From assembly GCF_900107925.1 (NCBI RefSeq), contig NZ_FNUJ01000005.1:744001-808000 (forward strand): a stretch of 64,000 bases of DNA, written 5' to 3'. The notes below the pieces were generated by a model, which did no database searches, was not told the DNA's origin, and saw nothing but the letters and a program-made list of their open reading frames with translations. The stretch comes from Amycolatopsis pretoriensis (GTDB lineage: Bacteria > Actinomycetota > Actinomycetes > Mycobacteriales > Pseudonocardiaceae). Position numbers and translations under genes: made by a program. Below are positions 34,866 to 44,177 of this stretch, in pieces; the first letter of the stretch is position 1; each line of letters starts with the position of its first letter.

Positions 34866-36494
34866 TCATCCGCCAGCCGGGGGCTGCGAGGTCGAACTGG
34901 ACGGGGGTTCGCTGCTTGTCGGCGGTTCCGGGGTGGAAGTGGTGGGCTTCGCGGAAGTCGTCCGCGGAGTCGTGGTCTTCTCCGGCTCAGTCTGCCGCGA
35001 AGTGGTCGCGCGCTTCGACGAGGACGTCTCCGAAGCCGGCGGCGGCACGTCCGCGGTGCTGATCGGCTCATCCGTCGTCGACGGCAGCGACTCCGACGTC
35101 GCGGCGGGTGCCGGCTTGCTGCTCGACACCGGCGCCGCGGGCGCCTCCGGGTTGTTCGGGCTCAGCAGCCACACCGCGAGCGCGACCAGGCCCACGACCA
35201 CGACGCCGCCGATGATCGCCGGGCGCTTCCAGGCGCCGGGCTTCTCGTCGTCGTCATCGACCGGGCTGGCCTGCGGACGCCGCGGCGGGGGCGGCGGGGC
35301 CGGCTCGTCTTCGTAGTCGTCGTACGGGTCGTCCGCGTACGGGCCCTGCTCGTGCGGGGGCACCGGCACCGCGCGGGTCGCGGCCAGGCCCGGCGGGACG
35401 CCACCGGCGTACTGCTGACGCTCGTCCGGGTAGCGGTCGTACCCGTCGTAGTCGTCCTCCGGGTAGCCGGTGCCCTCGGGGTAGTCGTCCTCGTCGTAGT
35501 ACGGGACGGCCTGGGTCGGGGCCTGGCCACCGTCGAGGAGGCTGCCGGAGTGGCCGGCCGGGACCTCGTCGAACATCTGGGTGGCGTTCGGGTCGGCGAC
35601 GGCGGCCGCGCCGAGCACGCCCGCGGCCGGCGCCATCATGGTCTCGTCCGCCGGGCCGCCGAGCGGCGTCTCGCCGCGGGCGACGGCCGCGAGCAGCTCC
35701 TCGCACTCCTCGGCGGTCGGCCGGTGCTGGACGTCCGGGTGCAGCAGCACGGCCAGGACGCTCGCCAGCGGCCCGGACTGGCGCGGCGGGATGATCTGTC
35801 CGGCCGCGACCGCGTGCAGCAGGCTCAGCGTGTTCTCCGACAGCCCGAACGGCGGCTGGCCCTCACAGGCCGCGTACAGCGTCGAACCGAGGGAGAAGAC
35901 GTCGGACTCCGGGCCCGGGTCGCCGCCGATGGCGACCTCGGGGGCCAGGTAGGCGGGGGTGCCGGCGATCATCCCGGTCTTGGTGACCGTGACGTCGTCC
36001 TTGGCGCGCGAGATGCCGAAGTCGGTGATCTTCACGGTGCCGTTGGCGGCGAGCAGGATGTTGCCCGGCTTGATGTCGCGGTGCACGATGCCGACCGCGT
36101 GCGCCTCGCGCAGCGCCGCGGCGACCTGGGCGCCGATGCGCGCCACCTCGGTCGGCGGCAGCGTGCGGCGTTCCTGCAGCACGGCGGCCAGGCTGGTGGA
36201 GTTGAGGTACTCCATGATCAGGCACGGCTGCCCGTTGTCGTCGGTGACGACGTCGAACACCGAGATCGCGTTCGGGTGGTGCAGGCGGGCGGCGATGCGG
36301 CCCTCACGCATCGTCCGCTGGCGCGCGTCCTCGGCGTCGTGCTCGTCCAGGTGCGGCTGCAGGAGCAGCTGCTTGATGGCGACCGTGCGGCCCAGGACCT
36401 CGTCGTGCGCCTGCCAGACGGCCCCCATCGCGCCCGTGCCGATCCGGCCGACGATGCGGTACCGACCGGCGACCAGACGACCCTCGTCGCTCAC
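34866..36494 (-). CDS. Membrane-anchored Ser/Thr protein kinase (PknB-like, STPK)
   Basis: 542-residue transmembrane kinase. All active-site elements are intact: GTGAMG loop, Lys41 (VAIKQ), HRDIKPGN with Asp140, DFG with Asp158, and APEVAIGG. A disordered acidic/Tyr/Pro linker (about 290-420) leads to one membrane helix (about 424-444), then a Ser/Thr/Pro-rich extracellular tail lacking PASTA or other sensor domains. GTG at 36494 with GGGAGGTC upstream. It is followed 13 bases later by the pseudokinase gene, suggesting joint function. Substrates unknown. Confidence 0.93.
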   Translation of the reverse strand: MSDEGRLVAGRYRIVGRIGTGAMGAVWQAHDEVLGRTVAIKQLLLQPHLDEHDAEDARQRTMREGRIAARLHHPNAISVFDVVTDDNGQPCLIMEYLNSTSLAAVLQERRTLPPTEVARIGAQVAAALREAHAVGIVHRDIKPGNILLAANGTVKITDFGISRAKDDVTVTKTGMIAGTPAYLAPEVAIGGDPGPESDVFSLGSTLYAACEGQPPFGLSENTLSLLHAVAAGQIIPPRQSGPLASVLAVLLHPDVQHRPTAEECEELLAAVARGETPLGGPADETMMAPAAGVLGAAAVADPNATQMFDEVPAGHSGSLLDGGQAPTQAVPYYDEDDYPEGTGYPEDDYDGYDRYPDERQQYAGGVPPGLAATRAVPVPPHEQGPYADDPYDDYEDEPAPPPPPRRPQASPVDDDDEKPGAWKRPAIIGGVVVVGLVALAVWLLSPNNPEAPAAPVSSSKPAPAATSESLPSTTDEPISTADVPPPASETSSSKRATTSRQTEPEKTTTPRTTSAKPTTSTPEPPTSSEPPSSSTSQPPAGG

Positions 36495-36709
36495 GCGACC
36501 TCCCTTTGGGCTCCGACTTCACCAGGGCGTGAGGATCGGTGCCTGGTGACGCGGCCACGCGCACGCCGCTTCGCTGGAGCGTATGCACATGTCGTGGGCT
36601 GTGTGCCGGCTTCACTGAGACCGGCCCGTGACAAGGCTAGGCGCTCACTCTGCGCACACGAATCCGGTACAGGCACTTGAACCACGGGTGAAGGGGTGAT
36701 CGCCGAGGG

Positions 36710-37570
36710 CTACATGTACTGGGCCGAGACGAGCTCGGCTTCGGTGATCAGCCCGCCGCTGTCGGCGACCCGGAACAGCTGGGTCACGCGGACCAGGGCG
36801 CCGTCCGGCCGGTGCAGCGTGGCGACCGCGAGGATCGAGCCGTCCGGCTTGATCTGCGTGTCGGCCTCCTGGACGTCGATGGCGTCCATCGAGCTCCAGG
36901 TGCGGACCAGCTCGCCCGCCGCGCCGTCGGCCAGGGTCGGGCTCAGCAGCGCCAGCGCGCCCGTCGAGTCCTTCGCGATGGCGGCGTAGAAGTCCTTGAC
37001 GGCCTGGATCTTCCGGGCGGCGCTGCGTGCGTCGGCGGCCTTGTCCGGCACCGCCTGCGCGGTCGCCGCCGCGGCTTCGGTCCGCGGGCTCCCGCCGGTC
37101 GACTCCGACGCCGACGGCGCGCCACCGGAGTGCGTGCCGGGCGCGGGCGTGCTGGGCTGCTCGGGCGCACCGCCGCCGGCCTGGTGCTGCGGGACGGCGA
37201 GGCCGCCGAGCTCCGCGGCGCCGCTGAAGCCGGCGGGCGTGGACTGGCCGCCTTCGGACACCGCGCGGTGCGCGCTGGTCAGCATCGGCGCGGCGACCAC
37301 CGCGCCGGCGACGAGCGCCCCGGCGGCCACGAGCCCGGCCAGCTTGGCGCGGCGGACGAAGCGGCTCTCGGGCTCGCCGTCGTCTTCGGCTCGTTCCGGC
37401 TCACGGACGGGTTCCGGGCGCGGCGGCAGGAACTTCTGCGGATCGCGGAAGACCTGCTCGAGATAGTCGCGGTCGGCGTCGCCGACGCCGTCGAGTATCT
37501 CGGCCGGGATCACGTCCTCGACGCGGACGGCGTTGGGTACCTCACGCCGTGTGCGCTGCCGATCAAGCAC
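36710..37570 (-). CDS. Hypothetical single-pass membrane protein with SnoaL/NTF2-like C terminus
   Basis: About 286 residues: cytoplasmic acidic N terminus (VRVEDVIPAEILDGVGDADRDYLEQVF), one membrane helix (about 98-118), a Gly/Pro/Ser-rich linker, and a C-terminal folded domain (about 190-286) with VKDFYAAIAKDSTGALALLS and LFRVADSGGLITEAELVSAQ, which looks like an NTF2-type ligand-binding fold. GTG at 37570 is preceded by GAGGA; earlier starts up to 37756 are possible. It lies upstream of the kinase gene in the same orientation and may be a phosphorylation target. Confidence 0.68.
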   Translation of the reverse strand: MLDRQRTRREVPNAVRVEDVIPAEILDGVGDADRDYLEQVFRDPQKFLPPRPEPVREPERAEDDGEPESRFVRRAKLAGLVAAGALVAGAVVAAPMLTSAHRAVSEGGQSTPAGFSGAAELGGLAVPQHQAGGGAPEQPSTPAPGTHSGGAPSASESTGGSPRTEAAAATAQAVPDKAADARSAARKIQAVKDFYAAIAKDSTGALALLSPTLADGAAGELVRTWSSMDAIDVQEADTQIKPDGSILAVATLHRPDGALVRVTQLFRVADSGGLITEAELVSAQYM

Positions 37571-37830
37571 GAATGTCCTCGCTCTGGGGTTCCGGGGACG
37601 GTCACTCGGCCGTTCGGCCGGGTTCCCGTTGGTCCGGGTGGCCGACTCGTGGCCGGTTCCGGATCCGCTGTCGTCAGGTAACCCTGTGCGGACGGGCACC
37701 ACCAGGCTCTGTCGCCGGAATGCCGTCGCGATACGACGAGCGGCAGCATATGTCACCCACCCGGACCAGGGGTAACCGTTCGGCGCACCGCACGTGCATC
37801 GGAACGGGCGAACCGCACGTGCAGGATCGG

Positions 37831-39219
37831 TTACTGGCCGTCAGCGGCGATCTTGTCGCCGTCCCCGAACGTCAGCGTGCGCTCCTCGATCGTCTTGGAA
37901 CCGTCGGTGTGGGTGATCTCGACGGTGTTGACCGTGACGCCGCGTTGCTGGTCGATGCTGATCTTGCGGACCTCGAAGTAGGCGACGCCGGCGTACCGGT
38001 CGGCGAGGGCCTGCGGACCCTGGTCGTGCAGCTCACCGGTGGTCACCGCGGACGCCGCGGCGGGATCGGTGGTGACGGTGTTGAAGAACTTCTCCGAGTT
38101 GTCGCCCATGGTCTGGGCGTCCGGCGGGAAGGAGTACCACCACGGCGACTTGACCGGGGTTTCGCGCTGGGCGGGCGTGACGGGGGGCTTCTGCGGCCGC
38201 GCGCTCGTCCCCGGCGTGGCCGTGCCGGTCGTGCCCGGCGCGGCGCTGCTGTCGTCGGCGGGCGGCGGGGCGGAGCCGTCGACGGGGCCGGCGCCACCGC
38301 CGCTGGTCCGCCCGGCCGGCTGGTCCGGCGAGGACGAGGTGTCCGGGCCCGGCGCGGACCCGCCCTGCCGGGACGTCCGCTCGCCGGGGCCGGTGGGGTC
38401 GATGACGGTGGGCGCGCCCTGGTAACCGGGCCACGCGCCCTGCACGGCCTGGTCCGCCGCCGGTTTTCCGACCAGGTAGGACCCGGCGAACAGCAGCCCG
38501 ACGACCACGGCGCCGGACGCGCCGGTCGCGAACCAGGCCGCCTTCTTCCAGGTCTTGGGCGGGGTCACGGAGGCGGGCACGGAGCCGATGGTGAAGCCAC
38601 CGAGCCCGTCGAGCGGCGGCGCGGCGTAGATGAGGACGTCGTCGTCTTCGGTGTCCGCGCGCCGGGGCTGCGGGGAGGCCAGCGAGACGCGGGTGCGCCG
38701 CGCGGCCTGGTCGGCGGGGGATTCGGTGGCGGGCTCGGCCTCGTCGTCGAGGGGGAGGTCGCCGTGTGCGGCGGGGAAGAGCGGGGGCGCGGGCCGCCGG
38801 TCGCGCGGCTGGGGCAGCGACGGCTGGGGGAGCGTGCCGGACACCGGCTGCTCGAAGGACCCCGGTTGCGCGACGGGCAGGGACCCGGACACCTGCTGGG
38901 GCAGGGTGCCCGGCTGCGCGTAGGGGAACGACCCCGGGATCGGCTGGGGCCGGGCGCCCGGCCGCGCGTAGGGGAACGACCCCGGCAGCGTCCCGGACCT
39001 CGAGTAGGCCTGCGGGACGGGATCCGCTCCCGACCGCGGCTGGGCGAGGGGGAGCGACCCGGACACGGGCGGGTCGACCGGCGCTTGGCCGGCCGCGTGC
39101 CGCCGTCCCGCGCGGTTCGGGGGCAGCGGCGGGGTCCAGCTCTCCGTGCCGCCGAGCCGGTGCCGCCCGGGATGCGCGGGCGCGCCGCCGCGTCCGTGGA
39201 ACTCCGTGCCGTGGGTCAT
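37831..39219 (-). CDS. Large disordered membrane protein with Pro-rich repeats
   Basis: 462 residues. Residues about 45-145 consist of a degenerate repeat built on SGSLPxAQPG / PGSFPYAQPG. After an acidic stretch (EDDDVLIYAAPPL) comes one membrane helix (about 232-252), a Ser/Gly/Pro linker, then a folded C-terminal domain (about 355-462; YFEVRKISIDQQRGVTV, ITHTDGSKTIEERTLTF) of NTF2-like appearance. The architecture matches the preceding gene product in layout. ATG at 39219. Function unknown; position near kinases suggests a link to envelope signalling. Confidence 0.72.
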   Translation of the reverse strand: MTHGTEFHGRGGAPAHPGRHRLGGTESWTPPLPPNRAGRRHAAGQAPVDPPVSGSLPLAQPRSGADPVPQAYSRSGTLPGSFPYARPGARPQPIPGSFPYAQPGTLPQQVSGSLPVAQPGSFEQPVSGTLPQPSLPQPRDRRPAPPLFPAAHGDLPLDDEAEPATESPADQAARRTRVSLASPQPRRADTEDDDVLIYAAPPLDGLGGFTIGSVPASVTPPKTWKKAAWFATGASGAVVVGLLFAGSYLVGKPAADQAVQGAWPGYQGAPTVIDPTGPGERTSRQGGSAPGPDTSSSPDQPAGRTSGGGAGPVDGSAPPPADDSSAAPGTTGTATPGTSARPQKPPVTPAQRETPVKSPWWYSFPPDAQTMGDNSEKFFNTVTTDPAAASAVTTGELHDQGPQALADRYAGVAYFEVRKISIDQQRGVTVNTVEITHTDGSKTIEERTLTFGDGDKIAADGQ

Positions 39220-39553
39220 GTCGGTTCGACCACCCGGCGGCCCGGCTCTGATGCCGTTGGGGGGCAACAGAACCCGATCGGAGCATCCTCACGCGCGGAA
39301 TCGCGTTCGGAATCCTGCGCAAATGCACGCGCATGCGAGACCGGACGCGCGGGGCCAGTGCCCCCGCGCGTCCTCCGGGCTCCGCCCGACCCGAACGCAA
39401 GGGTCCTCACGGCGTCAACCCTAGGAGCATCCGGCGTAGAAAGTCCCGCCCAAACCTGCAAGTTGCACAGGTTTCACTCGGTCGGGCGCGACCGATCGGG
39501 GGAGGGTGACGCTGCGCAGTCTCACCCAGCGCCATCGGCCCAGTTCAGGGAGT
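39220..39553. other. Intergenic region with a hairpin
   Basis: About 330 bases without a credible gene. It holds a 12-bp perfect stem (GGACGCGCGGGG and complement, 39343-39373, seven-base loop) without T-tract, and the promoter region of the leftward repeat-protein gene. A stretch near 39450-39480 (AAACCTGCAAGTTGCACAGGTTT) contains a second imperfect palindrome with arms AAACCTG and CAGGTTT. Confidence 0.4.
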
Positions 39554-39871
39554 TCAGCCTCCCGTGCGGTAACGGTCGCGCGTGGACTGCAGCGCCTTCG
39601 TCGCCACCACACCGCTACCGGCGGCGACGAGAATCGCCACGATGTCGAGCGTCGGTCCCCCGGCCGTGAGCAACCACGCGAACAGAGACGCCGCCGTGGT
39701 ACCACCGGCCACGGCCCAGCGGCTGCGGACGTACTGCCCGACCGGGGCGCCACTGGCACCGCGCTTACCCGCCGCGTTGTTCAGCATCGCCAGATACCCC
39801 ACATGGCCCAGCGCGGCCAGCACGCTCGCGAGCGCGACGATGACGGCGATGAGGTTCACGAGCCAGTCCAT
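39554..39871 (-). CDS. Small membrane protein, three hydrophobic segments
   Basis: 105-residue protein with helices at about 4-30 (LVNLIAVIVALASVLAALGHVGYLAML), 52-70 and 74-92. The polar middle contains KRGASGAPVGQYVRSRW. ATG at 39871. Downstream of the chorismate mutase gene in the same orientation (64-base gap). No family recognised; it could be a holin-like or accessory membrane protein, but nothing supports a specific role. Confidence 0.68.
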   Translation of the reverse strand: MDWLVNLIAVIVALASVLAALGHVGYLAMLNNAAGKRGASGAPVGQYVRSRWAVAGGTTAASLFAWLLTAGGPTLDIVAILVAAGSGVVATKALQSTRDRYRTGG

Positions 39872-39935
39872 GACCCCAGTCTGCCCGCAGCGGGGCCACC
39901 GGTGCCTCAGGGAAGACCCGGAATTCGGACAACCG

Positions 39936-40232
39936 TTACCGGCCGAGCTTGCCCCGGCCCAGCTCCAGCAGCGCCATCGCCAGCTGACGGCCTTCCGGGC
40001 CCAGCTCGCGGTAGCGCGCGAGCACGTCCATCTCGCGGTTGTAGACGATCCGCGTCCCGCCGGCGGCCATCCGCGCGGCCCCGATCGTCTTGGACACCTC
40101 GACCCGGCGCTTCACCAGCCGCAGGATCTCCTTGTCCAGCCAGTCGATCTCTTCGCGGAGCGACGCGATTTCGTCCGCGGTGGGCGTGTGCTCGGCGGGC
40201 TGGCCGTCGGCGTTCGTCGCTTGTGCGTTCAT
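39936..40232 (-). CDS. Chorismate mutase, AroQ type (intracellular)
   Basis: 98-residue helical enzyme converting chorismate to prephenate for Phe/Tyr synthesis. The three-helix AroQ fold is visible: LREEIDWLDKEILRLVKRRVEVSKTIG, then RIVYNREMDVLARYRELG and ALLELGRGKLGR. Residues Arg and Lys in RRVEVSKTIG and Arg in YNREMDVL are active-site types. Actinobacterial members have low activity unless bound to DAHP synthase. It lies next to the uvrD1 gene, as Rv0948c does in M. tuberculosis. ATG at 40232. Confidence 0.93.
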   Translation of the reverse strand: MNAQATNADGQPAEHTPTADEIASLREEIDWLDKEILRLVKRRVEVSKTIGAARMAAGGTRIVYNREMDVLARYRELGPEGRQLAMALLELGRGKLGR

Positions 40233-40393
40233 CGGGACCTCTCCCTCGGTGCCCGGACCCGGCCCCTGGGACGGCGACAGCCCCGGGTCCGTGGACTCCG
40301 GGGCTGGCGTGATGGCGGTTCGGGCACTACGCGATCACGGGAGCCGGAGTCCGGGTCCCGTAAAAAAATCGCTCTGCGTGGTGCCGCATGCGC

Positions 40394-40810
40394 TCAGTAT
40401 GGCACAGCCGTCCCGGGGCGCTCCCGGAACGAGCGCACCCGGGCATGAACGAAGAGGCTGACGGCCAGCCAGAACACCGGGAACGCGGGCCAGAAGAAGC
40501 CGGCGCCCAGCACCGCCCACCGGACGACGAGCAGCACACCCAGCGCCACCACGACGGCGAGGTGCAGCCGCAGCGCGGGGTGCCGTCGCAGCGCGGCGCG
40601 GGTGAGCGGGAAACCGGGCCGGGGCGGGGCGGGCCGCGGCAGGTCGGTGGTCAACGCGGCCAGCTCGTCGGTGAACCTGGCGGCGTAGACGTGGGTGAGG
40701 CGCTCTTCGACCTCTTCGAGGGTGAGCCGGCCTTCGGAGCCGGCGGTCTGGACGGCGGAGGCGACGCGTTCACGGTCGGCGTCGGCGGCGCGGATGCGGT
40801 GGTCTTCCAT
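40394..40810 (-). CDS. DUF1707 domain membrane protein
   Basis: 138-residue protein. The N-terminal DUF1707 domain (IRAADADRERVASAVQTA, EGRLTLEEVEERLTHVYAARFTDEL) is a small helical module common in actinobacteria. Two hydrophobic helices follow (about 83-100 and 104-122), ending FRERPGT. ATG at 40810; divergent from the UvrD helicase gene. Function of the family is unknown; often linked to membrane stress regulators. Confidence 0.88.
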   Translation of the reverse strand: MEDHRIRAADADRERVASAVQTAGSEGRLTLEEVEERLTHVYAARFTDELAALTTDLPRPAPPRPGFPLTRAALRRHPALRLHLAVVVALGVLLVVRWAVLGAGFFWPAFPVFWLAVSLFVHARVRSFRERPGTAVPY

Positions 40811-40955
40811 GTCCGCCGATGCTCCGCGCGGACTTCCCGCGGCGCGTCGGACGTCAGGCGACACCTCGCGCTACGCCCGGCGCGGTAGCCCGGGATCGCC
40901 CGCCTCGGCACGCTTCCGCCGCCCTCCTACCCGCCCGGGGTAGCGTGGACAGACG

Positions 40956-43373
40956 ATGGACACCCTCTTCGATCTCCCCGCCGAGACCCCCGCGCGCAAG
41001 CCCGCTTCCGGCGGGCAGGCCGATCTGCTCGACGACCTGAACCCGTCCCAGCGCGAAGCCGTCACCCACGCCGGTGGTCCGCTGCTGGTGGTGGCGGGCG
41101 CGGGATCGGGCAAGACCCGGGTGCTGACCCGCCGCATCGCCTACCTGCTCGGGCAACGCCGCGTGCACCCCGGCGAGATCATGGCGATCACGTTCACCAA
41201 CAAGGCGGCCGCGGAGATGCGCGAGCGCGTCGCGGCGCTCGTCGGGCGGCGCGCGAACGCCATGTGGGTGTCGACGTTCCACTCGATGTGCGTGCGGATC
41301 CTGCGTCGTGAGGCCAAGACGCTCGACATGTCGTCGAACTTCTCCATCTACGACTCCGACGACACCAAGCGGCTCATCACGCTCGTGGCGCGGGACCTCG
41401 ACATCGACCCGAAGCGCTACGCGGCCCGCACGCTCGCCGTGCACATCTCGAACCTGAAGAACGAGCTGACCGACCCGGAGACCGCGTCGGCCAACGCGGC
41501 CAACGACCTGGAGCGGCGCGTCGCCGAGGTCTACGTCGAGTACCAGCGGCGGCTTTCGCTGGCCAACGCGTTCGACTTCGACGACCTCATCATGCGGACT
41601 GTTTCGCTGCTGCAGGCGTTCCCGGCCGTCGCCGAGTACTACCGCCGGCGGTTCCGCCACGTGCTGGTCGACGAGTACCAGGACACGAACCACGCGCAGT
41701 ACACGCTGGTCCGCGAACTCGCCGGGACCGCCCCGAACGAAGCGGGCATCGACCCGGCCGAGCTGGTCGTCGTCGGTGACGCGGACCAGTCGATCTACGC
41801 CTTCCGCGGCGCGACGATCCGCAACATCGAAGAGTTCGAGCGGGACTTCCCCAACGCGCACACCATCCTGCTGGAGCAGAACTACCGCTCCACGCAGACG
41901 ATCCTGTCCGCGGCCAACGCCGTCATCGAGCGGAACCCGAACCGCCGCGCCAAGCGGCTGTGGACGGATTCGGGCGAGGGCGAGAAGATCGTCGGCTACG
42001 TCGCGGACAACGACCACGACGAAGCCGCGTTCGTCGCGGGGGAAATCGATTCGCTGGCGGAGAAGGGCGAAGCCGACTACTCCGACGTCGCCGTCTTCTA
42101 CCGCACCAACAACCAGTCCCGCGTCTTCGAAGAGATCTTCATCCGGCTCGGCCTGCCGTACAAGGTCGTCGGCGGCGTGCGGTTCTACGAGCGGCGCGAA
42201 GTCCGCGACATGATCGCGTACCTGCGCGTGCTGGCGAACCCCGACGACACGGTCAGCCTGCGGCGCGTGCTGAACGTGCCCAAGCGCGGCATCGGCGACC
42301 GCGCGGAGGCCGTCGTGGCGACGCACGCCGAGCGCGAGCGGATTTCGTTCGCCGCGGCGCTTCGCGACGCCACCGAAGACAAGGTGCCGCTGCTGAACCC
42401 GCGCTCGGTCAAGGCGATCAAGGGGTTCGTCGCGATGCTCGACGAGCTGGGCACGCTGGTTTCCGAAGGCGCCGAAGTGCACGACGTCCTCGAAGCCGTG
42501 CTGGACAAGACCGGCTACCGCATCGAGCTCGAAGAGTCCGACGACCCGCAGGACCACACGCGTGTGGAGAACCTGGACGAGCTCGTCACGGTCGCCCGCG
42601 AATTCACCGAGATCACCGCCGAGGTGGCCGCGGACGAGAACGCCGAGCTGGTCGTCGAACCCGGCGTGCCGGCACCGGGTTCGCTGCCCGCGTTCCTGGA
42701 GCGCGTGTCGCTGGTCGCGGACGCCGATTCGGTGCCTTCGCCCGACGGCGGCGAGGAAGGCGACGGCGGCGCGGGCGTGGTCACGCTGATGACCGTGCAC
42801 ACCGCGAAGGGCCTGGAGTACCCGGTGGTGTTCTGCACCGGTTGGGAGGACGGCGTTTTCCCGCACATGCGCGCGCTGGGCGACCCGACCGAACTCGCCG
42901 AGGAACGGCGGCTGGCGTACGTCGCGATCACGCGGGCGCGGCAGCGGCTGTACGTCTCGCGCGCGATCACGCGCTCGGCGTGGGGCCAGCCTTCGATGAA
43001 CCCGGCTTCGCGGTTCCTGGACGAGCTGCCGGGCGACCTCGTCGACTGGCGGCGGCTGGAGCCCTCCAGCGCGGGGTTCGGGTTCGGTTCCGGTTCGCGT
43101 GGCGGCGGCACGCCGCGGGCGGCGACCACGTGGGGCGGCCGGCGGACTTCGTCGCCGGCGTCCTCGGGCACGCCGTCGTTCGGCAAGGGCTGGAAGGACA
43201 CGGTGGCGCTGAAGCTGGACGTCGGCGACCGCGTCAGCCACGACAAGTACGGCCTGGGCACGGTGATCTCGTGCGACGGCGTCGGCCCGCGCGCCACGGC
43301 GACGATCGACTTCGGCGCGGCCGGCAAGGTCCGCCTGATGCTGATCGGCAGCGTCCCGATGGTGAAGCTGTAA
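40956..43373 (+). CDS. pcrA: UvrD/PcrA-family ATP-dependent DNA helicase
   Basis: 805-residue SF1A 3'-5' helicase for nucleotide-excision repair and replication-fork rescue. Walker A AGAGSGKT has Lys53; motif II VDEYQDTN has Asp239-Glu240; motif III VGDADQSIYAFRGA, motif IV EQNYRSTQTIL and motif V/VI (TVHTAKGLEYPVVF, AYVAITRARQRL) are all present. The C terminus (about 745-805) carries the Tudor-like module DRVSHDKYGLGTVI that binds RNA polymerase in PcrA. It corresponds to uvrD1 (Rv0949). No LexA box was seen upstream. Confidence 0.97.
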   Translation: MDTLFDLPAETPARKPASGGQADLLDDLNPSQREAVTHAGGPLLVVAGAGSGKTRVLTRRIAYLLGQRRVHPGEIMAITFTNKAAAEMRERVAALVGRRANAMWVSTFHSMCVRILRREAKTLDMSSNFSIYDSDDTKRLITLVARDLDIDPKRYAARTLAVHISNLKNELTDPETASANAANDLERRVAEVYVEYQRRLSLANAFDFDDLIMRTVSLLQAFPAVAEYYRRRFRHVLVDEYQDTNHAQYTLVRELAGTAPNEAGIDPAELVVVGDADQSIYAFRGATIRNIEEFERDFPNAHTILLEQNYRSTQTILSAANAVIERNPNRRAKRLWTDSGEGEKIVGYVADNDHDEAAFVAGEIDSLAEKGEADYSDVAVFYRTNNQSRVFEEIFIRLGLPYKVVGGVRFYERREVRDMIAYLRVLANPDDTVSLRRVLNVPKRGIGDRAEAVVATHAERERISFAAALRDATEDKVPLLNPRSVKAIKGFVAMLDELGTLVSEGAEVHDVLEAVLDKTGYRIELEESDDPQDHTRVENLDELVTVAREFTEITAEVAADENAELVVEPGVPAPGSLPAFLERVSLVADADSVPSPDGGEEGDGGAGVVTLMTVHTAKGLEYPVVFCTGWEDGVFPHMRALGDPTELAEERRLAYVAITRARQRLYVSRAITRSAWGQPSMNPASRFLDELPGDLVDWRRLEPSSAGFGFGSGSRGGGTPRAATTWGGRRTSSPASSGTPSFGKGWKDTVALKLDVGDRVSHDKYGLGTVISCDGVGPRATATIDFGAAGKVRLMLIGSVPMVKL

Positions 43374-43489
43374 CACCCGTCCGAGTGAACCCGGCGCCGA
43401 TCCCCCCGATCGGCGCCGGAATCGTCGTACCCCGCCGGTAGAACTGACCCCGTCATCGAACACGAGTTCGACGGAGGGGGAGACCCGGT

Positions 43490-43876
43490 GTGGACGTGGT
43501 GCTGTTTCACCTGCTGGCCGAAGGGGTACAGAAATACCTGCGAGGAGTCCTGGGGTCGAGGGTTCCGGATCGGGGTCCGGGCCTTTCGGGGGCTTCAGGA
43601 AATCCTTCGCGTGCGGGAGCGGAGGCGTGCCGGCTGGCCGCCGCCTGGCGAGCGCTGCTCAGGCAGCACGAGCTGGGAGCCGACGGCCGATGTGTCACCT
43701 GCGGCCGGGGACGCCGCTGGACGACACGTCGAGCCGCGCGTGTCCGCTCCGCGGGGGGCGCAGGGGAGAGCGTGGCCTGGGGCTGGCTGCCGGTGCGCAG
43801 GTCCGCGGAGCTGTGCACGGTGTGGCAGGTCGCGGTGGCGTACTTCATCCGGCGGTTGCCGGGCGGGCAGCGGTAG
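43490..43876 (+). CDS. Conserved actinomycete hypothetical protein with Cys pair
   Basis: About 128-residue soluble protein of unknown function. Residues LAAAWRALLRQHELGADGRCVTCGRG, containing a C-x2-C pair, and the C-terminal TVWQVAVAYFIRRLPG are recurring features of a small family in Pseudonocardiaceae-type genomes, to my recollection. The C-x2-C pair alone cannot make a full zinc ribbon. GTG at 43490 follows a GGAGGGGGAGA site. A second frame starting at 43488 is open but lacks such features. Confidence 0.65.
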   Translation: MDVVLFHLLAEGVQKYLRGVLGSRVPDRGPGLSGASGNPSRAGAEACRLAAAWRALLRQHELGADGRCVTCGRGRRWTTRRAARVRSAGGAGESVAWGWLPVRRSAELCTVWQVAVAYFIRRLPGGQR

Positions 43877-44177
43877 CCGTTTCCGGGCGCTGAGGCCGGT
43901 TCTGGCGGCTTGGGCCGGGCCGGGAAGGGTTCCGGGCGGCGGGAGAGGTCTGGACCGGTCTGAGGAGTCTCCGGCTCGCGGGCGTCCCGCGTTGATCCAG
44001 CAGTACCGGATGGCCGTCCGTCGTGGCGTGAACCGGCGCTTCCGCGGTGTCCCGGCCGGAGCGGATGCTCACCGAACGAGGGGCGTCGTCGGCCCTCGGT
44101 GGCGAATCATGGCTCTACAGCCGGGTTTTCGTGCGTGGTGTCCCGTAAGTGCGGGCCGCCGGTGGGGAGCGAACGGA
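43877..44177. other. Intergenic, convergent region
   Basis: About 300 bases between the convergent small hypothetical and M23 peptidase genes. No RNA gene, no clear terminator with a T-tract and no credible reading frame were seen. Confidence 0.4.

Noticed and set aside
40355..40372. A/T run near 40362-40370 as a terminator of the DUF1707 gene
   Set aside because: In the direction of that gene the T-run precedes the hairpin instead of following it, which is wrong for an intrinsic terminator.
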